A program made the position numbers and the translations under genes. From Paracoccaceae bacterium (GTDB lineage Bacteria; Pseudomonadota; Alphaproteobacteria; Rhodobacterales; Rhodobacteraceae), in NCBI GenBank assembly GCA_003250135.1, contig QKHF01000126.1:1-16712 (forward strand): 16,712 nt of DNA, in the 5' to 3' direction. The notes below the pieces were generated by a model. The model saw only the letters and a program-made list of their open reading frames with translations. It ran no database searches and was not told the DNA's origin. Positions 6,156 to 13,501 of the stretch are shown here, piece after piece; the first letter of the stretch is position 1, and the number at the start of each line of letters is the position of its first letter.

Positions 6156-7301
6156 CTATTCGGCCGCCTGGCTTGAACTCGCAATCGCGCCCTCAGAGGC
6201 GGCGTTCTCGGCTTCAATCTCGGCGGCTTTTCGCTCGACCAGCTCCACGATGTGATCGACCATCTTCCCGTTTTCCAGTTTGTGGTCCTGAACGCCCGAG
6301 AGATAGACCATGCCGGACCCGGCGCCCCCGCCGGTGAAACCGATGTCCGTCTCGCGCGCCTCTCCCGGCCCGTTGACGACACAGCCGATGATCGAGAGGG
6401 TCAGCGGCGTGCTGATATGGGCTAGTCGCTCTTCAAGAATCCCAACCGTCTTGATCACGTCGAAGCCCTGACGCGCGCAGGACGGGCAGGAGATCACCGT
6501 GACGCCCCGGCGGCGCAGGCCGAGGCTCTTCAGGATCTCGTAGCCGACCTTCACTTCCTCGACGGGATCGGCCGAGAGCGAGACTCGCAGCGTGTCGCCA
6601 ATCCCCGCCCACAGCAAAGAGCCCATGCCGATCGCCGATTTCACCGTACCCGCCTGCAAGCCGCCGGCCTCGGTGATGCCCAGATGCAGCGGGTAATCGC
6701 AGGCGTCCGCCAGCCCGTGATAGGCCGCCACCGTCAGGAACACATCCGACGCCTTCACCGAGATCTTGAACTCGCGAAAATCATTGTCTTCAAGGATACG
6801 GGCATGGTCGAGCGCGCTCTCGACCATCGCCTCGGGGCACGGTTCGGCGTATTTCTCCAAGAGGTGCCGCTCCAGCGAGCCGGCGTTGACGCCGATCCGC
6901 ATCGAGCAGCCATGGTCCTTCGCCGCTTGCACGACCTCGCGCACGCGCTTGGCGTCGCCGATATTGCCCGGATTGATGCGCAGGCAGGCCGCGCCCGCCT
7001 CGGCCGCCTCTATGGCGCGCTTATAGTGAAAATGGATATCCGCCACGATTGGCACGGGAGACTCGCGCACAATCTCATGCAGGGCCGCAGTCGAGGCCTC
7101 ATCCGGACATGAGACGCGAACGATGTCCGCTCCCGCCTCGGCGCAGGCGAGCACCTGCGCGATGGTGGCCTTCGCATCCGAGGTCAGCGTGTTGGTCATG
7201 GTCTGGACGGAGATCGGCGAGTCGCCGCCCACCTCGATCGAACCAACCTTAATCTTTCTGCTTTTGCGACGATCGACGTCGCGCCACGGACGAACGCTCA
7301 T
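6156..7301 (-). CDS. ispG: (E)-4-hydroxy-3-methylbut-2-enyl-diphosphate synthase IspG
   Basis: IspG (GcpE) is a [4Fe-4S] enzyme of the MEP pathway; it reduces the cyclic diphosphate MEcPP to HMBPP on the way to isoprenoids. The 381-residue length is that of the bacterial two-domain form. The N-terminal TIM barrel begins RKSRKIKVGSIEVGGDSPISVQTMTNT. The C-terminal cluster domain has SCPSCARQGFD with C272 and C275, then IIGCVVNGPGEA with C307 and E314, which together ligate the cluster in this family. It lies downstream of the rodZ-like gene, an arrangement also known in Escherichia coli. The start ATG at 7301 is preceded by GGAG five bases upstream, and a good promoter lies in the 113-bp gap, so it can be expressed independently. 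Confidence 0.97.
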   Translation of the reverse strand: MSVRPWRDVDRRKSRKIKVGSIEVGGDSPISVQTMTNTLTSDAKATIAQVLACAEAGADIVRVSCPDEASTAALHEIVRESPVPIVADIHFHYKRAIEAAEAGAACLRINPGNIGDAKRVREVVQAAKDHGCSMRIGVNAGSLERHLLEKYAEPCPEAMVESALDHARILEDNDFREFKISVKASDVFLTVAAYHGLADACDYPLHLGITEAGGLQAGTVKSAIGMGSLLWAGIGDTLRVSLSADPVEEVKVGYEILKSLGLRRRGVTVISCPSCARQGFDVIKTVGILEERLAHISTPLTLSIIGCVVNGPGEARETDIGFTGGGAGSGMVYLSGVQDHKLENGKMVDHIVELVERKAAEIEAENAASEGAIASSSQAAE

Positions 7302-7328
7302 GTCGGCTCCGTTTGCTTTCTTACGGCT

Positions 7329-7357
7329 GATATAAGCGGAGGCCCGTCACATGTCGA
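7329..7357 (-). promoter_or_regulatory. Candidate sigma-70-type promoter of ispG
   Basis: On the minus strand TCGACA (plus 7357-7352; five of six matches to TTGACA) is followed by a 17-base spacer and TATATC (plus 7334-7329; four of six matches to TATAAT). Predicted transcription would start near 7322, giving a short leader of about 20 bases that contains the GGAG Shine-Dalgarno of ispG. Identified by eye. Confidence 0.5.
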
Positions 7358-7398
7358 CGGCGCAGAATGCAACACGTGAGCGACAAAGAGGTGATTTA

Positions 7399-7420
7399 CA
7401 GCCGTATGGCTGATTCAGCC
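7399..7420 (-). other. Two overlapping short hairpins around the rodZ-like stop codon
   Basis: CAGCC-GTAT-GGCTG (7399-7412) and GGCTG-ATT-CAGCC (7408-7420) share the GGCTG segment, so only one can form at a time. The second includes the stop codon at 7415-7417. No T-run follows on the minus strand, so neither is a clear intrinsic terminator. They could weakly stabilise the 3' end or be chance. Confidence 0.3.
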
Positions 7421-8665
7421 CCGAAGGTCCGCAACGATCGCCGCGCTCTCGATCGGCTCGCCAGCCGCCGCGCGCTGGTCGCCGGCGCTTGACGTCTGCG
7501 GATAGGACGCGCGGATCGCCTCGGGGTTCAGCGCAATGCCGCTTTGGACGACGCCGCCGGCCCCCAAGGGACCATAGGGCACGCCATCGACCAGCACGAT
7601 CACGCCCGCCGCGTTGCCGACCTTGAGAATCGCATCGCTGCGGTCGGCCGGAACGGTGAAGCTTTCACCGGGAGACATCAGGCCGCTGAACAGGACGCCG
7701 GCGCCTGGCGCGTCGACCCGCACCCAGGCCTCCTGCACCGCCTGAATGGCGACGCCCTTGGCCGCTGTGAAGACCGGAGACATCGGCTGGGCGTTCGCGA
7801 TCACCTCGGGTGCGGCGTAAACTGAAGCATTTAGCACCGGCCCTGCGGGCGCGCCGTCCTGCATCAGGCCATCGGCGGCGCCGAGCGCCGCAGGCGACAG
7901 GGATTTTGCAAGCACGGCCGAAGCCGTGGGCGCGCCGGCGCGCGCGAAAACGCCGGCCGTCGTCGGATCGATCGCCGCGATCGGGCCATCCGCGGGCGAG
8001 AACCCAAGCGGCGCAGGCACGTCCGAGCGATAGAGCTGCGCCAGAACGCCGTCATCCTCGTAGACCGACGGATCGATGGCGACCCCGGCGTCCCGGGCGC
8101 GTGTGATTTCCGTCAGCGAGACGACGGCGCCCGAGTCCGCCGCGGCAGGAGCCGAGGAAACTTTCTGGATATTGTTCAGGAAGGTCCAGCCGCCGTAGCC
8201 AATGCCGCCCACCAGCGCCGCAACGGCGACAATCGAGGCGAGAGCGCTGAACATGGGCGCCGCGTCAAAGCCCGGCCGTCGATCCAGCACGGCGGCGAGA
8301 TCGCTGGACCCGAACGGATCCTGCGGCGCGGCGCGCTTGGCCGGCGGCTTCCCGACTTCCTGCGCCATCCGCGCGCGAGCGGGGGTGAAGCCCGATTCCT
8401 CGCAGAAGCGGCGGTACACCTCATCGGGATTGAGCTTCAGATACCGGGCGTAAGAGCGGATGTAACCGGCGACGAAGCTCTGGTTCTCGATCGCCGCGGG
8501 ATCGGAATTCTCGATCGCGTCGATGTAGCAGGCCTTGATCCTGAGATCGCGCTGAACATCGAACAGCGATTTGCCCAAACACGCACGCTCGCCACGCAAC
8601 TCGTCTCCGAGTCGCAGCTCATAGGAGTCGAATCCTCTGAGTTCGCGCTGTTGAGGTACAGTCAT
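7415..8665 (-). CDS. rodZ: RodZ-like membrane protein with N-terminal HTH and C-terminal DUF4115
   Basis: A 416-residue bitopic protein of the RodZ type, which in studied bacteria links the MreB cytoskeleton to the wall-elongation machinery. The cytoplasmic N-terminus has an HTH domain (about 17-88): LGDELRGERACLGKSLFDVQ, then IENSDPAAIENQSFVAGYIRSYARYLKLN, a strong family signature. One transmembrane segment lies near 138-163 (ALASIVAVAALVGGIGYGGW). A periplasmic Ala-, Pro- and Gly-rich linker (about 165-305) leads to the DUF4115 beta domain (about 305-380: EAWVRVDAPGAGVLFSGLM, GESFTVPA, NAAGVIVLVDG). Position directly upstream of ispG matches E. coli. The start ATG at 8665 has GAGAG about six bases upstream. 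Sequence alone does not prove a role in cell shape; alphaproteobacterial relatives are often annotated only as HTH/DUF4115 proteins. Confidence 0.85.
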   Translation of the reverse strand: MTVPQQRELRGFDSYELRLGDELRGERACLGKSLFDVQRDLRIKACYIDAIENSDPAAIENQSFVAGYIRSYARYLKLNPDEVYRRFCEESGFTPARARMAQEVGKPPAKRAAPQDPFGSSDLAAVLDRRPGFDAAPMFSALASIVAVAALVGGIGYGGWTFLNNIQKVSSAPAAADSGAVVSLTEITRARDAGVAIDPSVYEDDGVLAQLYRSDVPAPLGFSPADGPIAAIDPTTAGVFARAGAPTASAVLAKSLSPAALGAADGLMQDGAPAGPVLNASVYAAPEVIANAQPMSPVFTAAKGVAIQAVQEAWVRVDAPGAGVLFSGLMSPGESFTVPADRSDAILKVGNAAGVIVLVDGVPYGPLGAGGVVQSGIALNPEAIRASYPQTSSAGDQRAAAGEPIESAAIVADLRG

Positions 8666-8948
8666 TTACCGCTCTCGAACCGGACCTGCCTTCCGGCGGT
8701 ACGCATTGGTGTTTGGTACATTCACTTGTGAGTAACAATACTAAGCGAAGAGACGGCGTTAAGAAAGCCCGTTCCGCCGGATAAATAACCGGGATTCCGC
8801 AAAAATTTGCCTTTTCGACTCAGCTTCGAAGCGAGATTCCGGCCGAAATTTGGCGAGATTCCGGCGAACGCCCCGCCCCAATCCTTTGGACGGAATCGCA
8901 CACCTCCAAGCGGAGCGCCGCAACAAGGCGTCTCGAGGTCATTCCGAT
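8666..8948. promoter_or_regulatory. Intergenic region upstream of the rodZ-like gene, with repeats
   Basis: No convincing gene lies in these 283 bp. The heptamer GATTCCG occurs three times (8793, 8835, 8857); two copies belong to a 13-bp exact direct repeat GCGAGATTCCGGC at 8831-8843 and 8853-8865, starts 22 bp apart (about two helical turns). Nearby are the near-palindrome GCAAAAATTTGC (8799-8810) and the perfect palindrome GCTTCGAAGC (8823-8832). The cluster sits 130-210 bp upstream of the rodZ-like start and downstream of the MarR gene. It may be a regulator-binding region, but I could not place a clear -35/-10 pair. Confidence 0.35.
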
Positions 8949-9455
8949 TCAGTAAATGAAACGAATTTGATCGACCCAAAACTGCTCAAGCTGCTTCAAC
9001 TCGGCGTTAAGCCGCGCGATCTCCGCCGGACTCATCAGAGAGCGGCTTCCGATCTCCTCATGGTGGCGCTGGAACAGCCGTTCGACCACGCGGCTGACCT
9101 CCCGCCCCTTCTGGGTCAGGCTGACCCGCACTGACCGGCGATCCACGTCACAGCGCTTGTGGTGCATGTAGCCCGCATCGACCAGCTTCTTGAGATTGTA
9201 GGAAACGTTCGAGCCCTGATAGTAGCCGCGCGATTTCAACTCTCCCGCCGTCACTTCGTGCTCCCCGATATTGAACAGCAACAGCGCCTGCACGGCGTTC
9301 ACGTCGATCTGCCCGATCCGTTCGAACTCATCCTTTATGACGTCCAGAAGCAGGCGATGGAGACGCTCTATCAGCGCCAGCATCTCGACATAGAGCGGCA
9401 ACAGGCCATCCGCCTGTTGAAATCGCGCCGCTGGAACGGCGACCGTCGCGGACAT
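8949..9455 (-). CDS. ldtR: MarR-family transcriptional regulator, LdtR-like
   Basis: A 168-residue winged-helix protein. The core reads LELIERLHRLLLD-like dimer helix (about 25-45), FNIGEHEVTAGELKSRG (61-77), the recognition helix GSNVSYNLKKLVDAGY (81-96) and the wing DRRSVRVSLTQKG (105-117), followed by C-terminal dimer helices (120-165). The GYYxGSNVSYNLKKL stretch closely matches LdtR of Liberibacter and Rhizobiales, which controls an L,D-transpeptidase gene and osmotic tolerance there. No L,D-transpeptidase gene lies next to it here, so the target is unknown. I prefer the ATG at 9455 to the upstream ATG at 9485, because GGGGAGGG lies seven bases before it. The dimer helix actually reads EMLALIERLHRLLLDVIKDE (24-43). 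A weak inverted repeat (GCAAACC near 9483 and GGATTTGC near 9500) upstream could be an autoregulatory site. Confidence 0.85.
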   Translation of the reverse strand: MSATVAVPAARFQQADGLLPLYVEMLALIERLHRLLLDVIKDEFERIGQIDVNAVQALLLFNIGEHEVTAGELKSRGYYQGSNVSYNLKKLVDAGYMHHKRCDVDRRSVRVSLTQKGREVSRVVERLFQRHHEEIGSRSLMSPAEIARLNAELKQLEQFWVDQIRFIY

Positions 9456-9535
9456 GTTTGGCCCTCCCCGTTGGCTTATCGGCAAACCGGATTACGGGGG
9501 GATTTGCAAAAAGACCGTTAAAATCAGAGCGGAGC

Positions 9536-9549
9536 GGCGCCAAAGCGCC
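9536..9549 (-). terminator. Weak hairpin after the 3-hydroxyisobutyrate dehydrogenase gene
   Basis: GGCGC-CAAA-GCGCC forms a 5-bp stem with a 4-base loop, starting six bases after the stop codon of the minus-strand gene. No U-tract follows directly; TTTT appears about 12 bases later. It may be a weak terminator or only 3'-end stabilisation. Confidence 0.3.
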
Positions 9550-9554
9550 ATAAA

Positions 9555-10448
9555 TTACTTTTTCAACAGCAGGTAAATTGATGAAAAGTCCAGGTTTCCG
9601 CCGCCCTGGTCGTCCATGAACGTGTACATCTTCGTCGCGATCTCAGCCAGCGGCGCCGTCGCTCCGGAGGATTTCACGGCATCCATCGCCAGACGCAGGT
9701 CCTTGAGCATCAGCGAAGAGGCGAAACCCGCCGCGTAATCCTTGTTCGAAGGCGCGTCGGGAACCGGTCCCGGCGCGGGGCAGTATTCGTTCAGCGACCA
9801 GCAGCGGGACGTTGCGGTCGAGGCGATCTCGTAAAGCTTCTGCGCCTCCAGCCCCAGCTTGTCCGCCAGCGCGAAACCCTCGGCCACTGCGATCATCTCG
9901 ACCGCCAGCATCATGTTGTTGCAGATCTTCGCCGCTGCCCCGGCGCCCGACTCGCCCGCGTGCAGCACCCGATCGCCGAGAACCTCCAGGATCGGTTTGG
10001 CGAGACCAAAATTCTTTTCGGATCCGCCAACCATGAAAGTCAACGTCCCCGCCTTCGCGCCCCCGACCCCGCCTGACATCGGACTGTCGATCATGCGCAA
10101 TCCGCGAGCCTCCGCCTCGGCGGACAGTTCGCGCGACGTCTCAACATCCACCGTCGAGCAATCGATGAAAAGCGCGCCCTTTGGCGCCTCGTCGAATGCG
10201 CCCTTCTCGCCCGCCTCTCCCAGGCACACGGCGCGGACATGCTTCGCCGCGGGCAAGGCTGTGATGACGATAAACGCGTCTTCGGCCGCCGCCGCCACGC
10301 TTCGCGCGACCGATCCGCCCGCTTTCTTGAATTCGCGCTGCGCAGCGTCAGAAGGATCGTATCCGGCGACCTGCAACCCGGCCTTCACCAGATTGCGGGC
10401 CATCGGGCCGCCCATATTGCCAAGGCCGATGAATGCGATTTTCGTCAT
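9555..10448 (-). CDS. mmsB: 3-hydroxyisobutyrate dehydrogenase
   Basis: This NAD-dependent enzyme oxidises 3-hydroxyisobutyrate to methylmalonate semialdehyde in valine breakdown. The 297-residue protein has the Rossmann opening KIAFIGLGNMGGPMARNL (3-20), the substrate-binding motif DSPMSGGVGGAKAGTL (121-136), and GAGAAAKICNNMML with the catalytic lysine K174. The stretch CWSLNEYCPAPGPVPDAPSN is characteristic of true 3-hydroxyisobutyrate dehydrogenases and separates it from tartronate-semialdehyde reductases and related members. The start at 10448 has AGAGGG four bases upstream. It follows sdhE by 45 bp and may be cotranscribed. The usual valine-pathway partners (mmsA, 3-hydroxyisobutyryl-CoA hydrolase, acyl-CoA dehydrogenase) are not in the window. 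Confidence 0.93.
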   Translation of the reverse strand: MTKIAFIGLGNMGGPMARNLVKAGLQVAGYDPSDAAQREFKKAGGSVARSVAAAAEDAFIVITALPAAKHVRAVCLGEAGEKGAFDEAPKGALFIDCSTVDVETSRELSAEAEARGLRMIDSPMSGGVGGAKAGTLTFMVGGSEKNFGLAKPILEVLGDRVLHAGESGAGAAAKICNNMMLAVEMIAVAEGFALADKLGLEAQKLYEIASTATSRCWSLNEYCPAPGPVPDAPSNKDYAAGFASSLMLKDLRLAMDAVKSSGATAPLAEIATKMYTFMDDQGGGNLDFSSIYLLLKK

Positions 10449-10493
10449 GACGCCCTCTTGGCGAGTGACCGGGTCGGATGGAGAGGTCGGGAT

Positions 10494-10760
10494 TCAGGCC
10501 GGGATTTTGACGCCGTGGAACTGGCGCACCCGCTCCAGCGCAGTCGCCACGTTCTCGGGCGTCGCGACACGTCCCGTGAACCACGCGTAGAGGTCCTGAT
10601 CATTCTCGTTCAACATCGTCTCGAACGCGTTGATCTGATCTTCCGGGAGTTCGGCCAGCGCCTTGTCCGCATAGGGGCCGAGCAGCAGGTCCATTTCCTT
10701 CATGCCGCGCCGCCAGCTGCGGATGCGAAGCATCTTGATGCGCTTGTTCAAGTCGTCCAT
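10494..10760 (-). CDS. sdhE: FAD assembly factor SdhE (succinate dehydrogenase assembly factor 2)
   Basis: SdhE is a small helical protein that promotes covalent attachment of FAD to the flavoprotein subunit of succinate dehydrogenase. The 88-residue length is typical. The hallmark RGMKEMD (residues 18-24) contains the RGxxE motif that contacts the flavoprotein, and the later part shows the usual FETMLNENDQDLYAWFTG. The start ATG at 10760 is preceded by GAAGGA about 12 bases upstream, a longer spacing than usual, but no other start is in frame before the stop of the preceding gene. It lies 19 bp after an XRE regulator and 45 bp before mmsB. No sdh genes are in the window. Confidence 0.93.
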   Translation of the reverse strand: MDDLNKRIKMLRIRSWRRGMKEMDLLLGPYADKALAELPEDQINAFETMLNENDQDLYAWFTGRVATPENVATALERVRQFHGVKIPA

Positions 10761-10779
10761 GCGTCGTCGTATTCCTTCG

Positions 10780-11166
10780 TCAGGCAGCCGCGTCCAGTTC
10801 CCGCAGCAAATTCTCCAATTCGCCCAGCCGGCTGATCAGCGAGCGCTGGCTTTGCCGGATCTCGTCGATCTCCTTGAGAGCCATCGCCTGAACGCTGTCG
10901 AGATCCGTCTCGCTTTTGCGCTCCACCGGGCCCTCGCCGACTTCGGCCATCAGCCATCCGACGGACACACTTAACACGCCCGCCAAGGTTTGCATCCGGT
11001 TCGCGCGCGGAATGGTGCGGCCATTTTCCCAGGACGTGATGGTTTTTTCGCTGACGCTGAGCAATCCAGCCAGGCTCTTGCGCTCCAGGCCGCTGCTGAC
11101 GCGCGCCTCGGTCAAACGGCAGCCGAATGTGCCGCGCGTTTTCGCGCCCTCGGGTTCGTTCAGCAT
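10780..11166 (-). CDS. XRE-family HTH transcriptional regulator with C-terminal coiled coil
   Basis: A 128-residue protein. Residues 15-72 form a Cro/CI-type helix-turn-helix: CRLTEARVSSGLERKSLAG, then the recognition segment SVSEKTITSWENGRTIP and NRMQTLAGVLSVSVGWLM. Residues 93-125 (QAMALKEIDEIRQSQ, ISRLGELENLLREL) have heptad-like leucines and charged residues, probably a coiled coil for oligomerisation. There is no ligand or peptidase domain. The start ATG at 11166 has AGAGGA six bases upstream. The gene ends 19 bp before sdhE, so the two are probably cotranscribed; it might control its own transcript, but no operator is evident. I cannot name the subfamily or its targets. Confidence 0.85.
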   Translation of the reverse strand: MLNEPEGAKTRGTFGCRLTEARVSSGLERKSLAGLLSVSEKTITSWENGRTIPRANRMQTLAGVLSVSVGWLMAEVGEGPVERKSETDLDSVQAMALKEIDEIRQSQRSLISRLGELENLLRELDAAA

Positions 11167-11271
11167 CTAAAATCCTCTCTGACCCAGCAAGCCGAGTCGT
11201 TTTCTGATCTGATATTTGGGGATGGCCTCACCTTAGCCAACGAGTCAGCGCCGGTCCACGCCGAACCTGTT

Positions 11272-12102
11272 TCAAGCTCGAAAGTCTGGCTCAGGCAGCC
11301 CGAACAGCGCACGCGCCGCGGCCGAGCTTTGCGCCGCCAGCGCGCCCGGCGCCTCTCCGCGCAGCGCCGACGCGGCCTTCGCCACATGAGGCAGAAAAGC
11401 GGGTTCGTTCCGGTTGCGGGATGGCTTCTTCGCGCCTTCTCCGTCCAGCGGCCAGGGCAGATCGCGCGGATAGAGGAATGGCGCGTCAGTCTCCAGAAGC
11501 AGCCGGTCGCCGGGGATGATCTTCACCGCCTCGCGCAGCGCATCCCCGCGCCGCTCATCGCACAGCCAACCGGTGACGCCCAGATGCAAACCGCGCTTCA
11601 GATAGGCCTGCGCTTCTGCGGGACCGCCGGTGAAGCAATGCAGCACGCCGCGAACGGGCGCAGCGGCGTCCAGCACCTCCAGCATCCGGGCGTGCGCCTC
11701 CCGTTCATGCAGGAACAGCGGCAGACCGGACTCAGAAGCGATTTGAAGCTGCGCCGCAAAGGCGCCCTCCTGATCCGCCGGAGAGGAATAGTTGCGGTCG
11801 AAATCCAGCCCGCATTCGCCGATGGCGACGACGCCCCGCCGAACCGCCAGCGCCCGGATCGCCTGCGCCGTCTCCGCGCTCCAGTCCTTCGCATGATGCG
11901 GATGCACGCCGGCCGTCGCGAACAGGCCCCCCGAATGCGCCGAAGCCAGCTCCGCCGCCGCCCCGGACGCCTCCAGATCGGTTCCCGTGACGATCATTTG
12001 GCGCACGCCCGCCGCCCGGGCCCGCGTGATCACCTGATCCCGGTCCGCCTCGAACCGGCCCTTGGCCAGGTTCACGCCGATATCGATGAGATCCAGCATC
12101 AT
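11272..12102 (-). CDS. tatD: TatD-family metal-dependent hydrolase (3'-5' DNase type)
   Basis: TatD proteins are TIM-barrel metal-dependent nucleases implicated in DNA repair and RNA turnover. The 276-residue protein resembles E. coli TatD itself: it opens LIDIGVNLAKGRFEADRD, lacking the HxH found in YcfH/YjjV-type relatives, as in E. coli TatD. Other landmarks are AGVHPHHAKDW (64-74), AIGECGLDFDRNYSSP with E96, H132, LHCFTGG with H155, GVTGWLCDERRG and LLLETDAPFLYPRDL with D206. E96, H132, H155 and D206 correspond to the metal and active-site residues. There are two adjacent ATGs (12102 and 12099); either could be used. It ends 105 bp before the XRE gene and is divergent from the aminotransferase, with 89 bp between the start codons. 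I see no firm promoter in that gap or in 11167-11271. Confidence 0.93.
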   Translation of the reverse strand: MMLDLIDIGVNLAKGRFEADRDQVITRARAAGVRQMIVTGTDLEASGAAAELASAHSGGLFATAGVHPHHAKDWSAETAQAIRALAVRRGVVAIGECGLDFDRNYSSPADQEGAFAAQLQIASESGLPLFLHEREAHARMLEVLDAAAPVRGVLHCFTGGPAEAQAYLKRGLHLGVTGWLCDERRGDALREAVKIIPGDRLLLETDAPFLYPRDLPWPLDGEGAKKPSRNRNEPAFLPHVAKAASALRGEAPGALAAQSSAAARALFGLPEPDFRA

Positions 12103-12191
12103 TCCGCTCTAAACAGTGTCCTTTCGCGGCTTGCGACCCGGCGGCGGTAAGAGTAGGACGACTCCGACGCCACCGCCAATGGAGCAGATCG

Positions 12192-13394
12192 ATGGCCTTT
12201 TTGTCCGACAGCCTCGCCCGCGTGAAACCCTCCGCCACCATCGCCGTCACGACCAAGGCGGCCGAGCTGCGCGCCGCCGGCAAAGACGTGATCGGCCTCG
12301 GCGCAGGCGAGCCGGATTTCGACACGCCCGACAACATCAAGGCCGCGGCGAAGGCCGCGATCGACGCCGGCAAGACCAAGTATACGGCGGTGGACGGCAT
12401 TCCCGAGCTGAAGCAGGCGATCTGCTCGAAGTTCAAGCGTGAGAACGGGCTTGAGTACAAGCCAAGCCAGGTTTCGGTGGGCGTCGGCGGCAAGCAGATT
12501 CTCTACAACGCCCTGATCGCCACGCTGAACCCGGGCGACGAGGTGCTGATCCCGGCGCCCTACTGGGTCAGCTACCCGGACATGGTGCTGCTGGGCGGCG
12601 GAACGCCGGTCATCATCGAGACCTCTATCGAGACCAGCTTCAAGATCACGCCAGAAGCGCTGGAGGCGGCGATTACGCCAAAGACCAAGTGGCTGATCTT
12701 CAACTCGCCCTCGAACCCCTCGGGCGCGGGCTACACCGCGGCGGAGTTGAAGGGGCTGACCGACGTTCTGATGCGCCACCCGCATGTCTGGGTGATGTCG
12801 GACGACATGTATGAGCACATCGTCTACGCGCCGTTCGAATTCGCCACCCCCGCGCAGGTGGAGCCGGGTCTCTACGACCGCACGCTGACGGTCAACGGGG
12901 TCTCCAAGGCCTATTCGATGACCGGCTGGCGCATCGGCTATGCGGGCGGGCCGGAGCAGCTGATCACGGCGATGCGCAAGGTGCAGTCGCAGTCGACCTC
13001 GAACCCCTGCTCGATCAGCCAGTGGGCGGCGATCGAGGCGCTGAACGGCGACCAGACCTACATCACGGAATCGCGCGGGCACTTCCAGCGCCGCCGCGAC
13101 CTCGTGGTGCGCCTTCTGAACGAGTGCCCCGGCATCGAGTGCCCGACGCCCGAGGGCGCCTTCTACGTCTACCCCTCGATCAAGGGGCTGATCGGCAAGA
13201 AGACCCCGGGCGGAGTGGAGATCGTCGACGACCAGACCTTCTGCACCCAGCTTCTGGAGGCCGAGGGAGTCGCCGCGGTGTTTGGAGCCGCTTTCGGCAC
13301 CAGCCCCAACTTCCGCGTGTCCTATGCGACGTCGGACGAGGCGCTGACCGAGGCCTGCGCGCGGATCAAGCGGTTCTGCGAAGGACTTTCCTGA
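12192..13394 (+). CDS. aatA: Pyridoxal-phosphate-dependent class I aminotransferase (aspartate aminotransferase, subgroup Ib)
   Basis: A 400-residue fold-type I aminotransferase, most likely converting aspartate and 2-oxoglutarate to oxaloacetate and glutamate. Landmarks are LGAGEPDFDTP (36-46), the PLP ring-stacking region PAPYWVSYPDM (121-131), NSPSNPSG (171-178) with N175, VMSDDMYEHIVY with D204, and the Schiff-base lysine K239 in TVNGVSKAYSMTGWRIGYAGG. This pattern fits the Ib aspartate aminotransferases widespread in Rhizobiales and their relatives; some of these also accept prephenate, which I cannot decide here. The ATG at 12192 has GGAG seven bases upstream. It stands alone, divergent from tatD, with a strong hairpin shortly after its stop. 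Alternative substrates among closely related class I enzymes cannot be excluded. Confidence 0.93.
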   Translation: MAFLSDSLARVKPSATIAVTTKAAELRAAGKDVIGLGAGEPDFDTPDNIKAAAKAAIDAGKTKYTAVDGIPELKQAICSKFKRENGLEYKPSQVSVGVGGKQILYNALIATLNPGDEVLIPAPYWVSYPDMVLLGGGTPVIIETSIETSFKITPEALEAAITPKTKWLIFNSPSNPSGAGYTAAELKGLTDVLMRHPHVWVMSDDMYEHIVYAPFEFATPAQVEPGLYDRTLTVNGVSKAYSMTGWRIGYAGGPEQLITAMRKVQSQSTSNPCSISQWAAIEALNGDQTYITESRGHFQRRRDLVVRLLNECPGIECPTPEGAFYVYPSIKGLIGKKTPGGVEIVDDQTFCTQLLEAEGVAAVFGAAFGTSPNFRVSYATSDEALTEACARIKRFCEGLS

Positions 13395-13410
13395 CAGACC
13401 AAGACGCTCA

Positions 13411-13436
13411 CGGCGGCGGTTTTTCAGCCGCCGCCG
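13411..13436 (+). terminator. Strong GC-rich hairpin after the aminotransferase gene
   Basis: CGGCGGCGG (13411-13419) and CCGCCGCCG (13428-13436) form a perfect 9-bp stem with the loop TTTTTCAG, beginning 17 bases after the stop codon. There is no U-tract after the stem, so it is not a standard intrinsic terminator, although position and strength fit 3'-end formation or protection from exonucleases. Confidence 0.45.
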
Positions 13437-13501
13437 ACGACTTGAGCGCCCGTGACGGAGTATGTCGTGCGCACATCGGCGGCCGGCCGCTCGGGTCCGA
13501 G

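Noticed and set aside
8722..8979. 85-residue minus-strand open frame in the gap before the rodZ-like gene
   Set aside because: It starts at a TTG inside the end of the MarR gene, has no good Shine-Dalgarno and shows no recognisable feature. The region is better read as regulatory DNA.
9456..9485. Upstream start for the MarR regulator at 9485
   Set aside because: The ATG at 9455 has a strong GGGGAGGG at proper spacing, and that motif would lie inside the coding region if 9485 were used.
11272..12102. Loss of the HxH metal motif in TatD as a sign of inactivity
   Set aside because: E. coli TatD itself also begins DIGVNL without HxH, and the other metal and active-site residues are present.
10990..12150. 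Plus-strand open frame antisense to tatD and the XRE gene
   Set aside because: It is a shadow of two well-supported genes and its product has skewed Arg/Gln-rich composition with no family features.
13479..13490. Perfect palindrome GCGGCCGGCCGC upstream of bioB as a firm operator
   Set aside because: Palindromes made only of G and C arise often by chance in DNA this GC-rich. It is mentioned only as a possibility in the bio operon finding.
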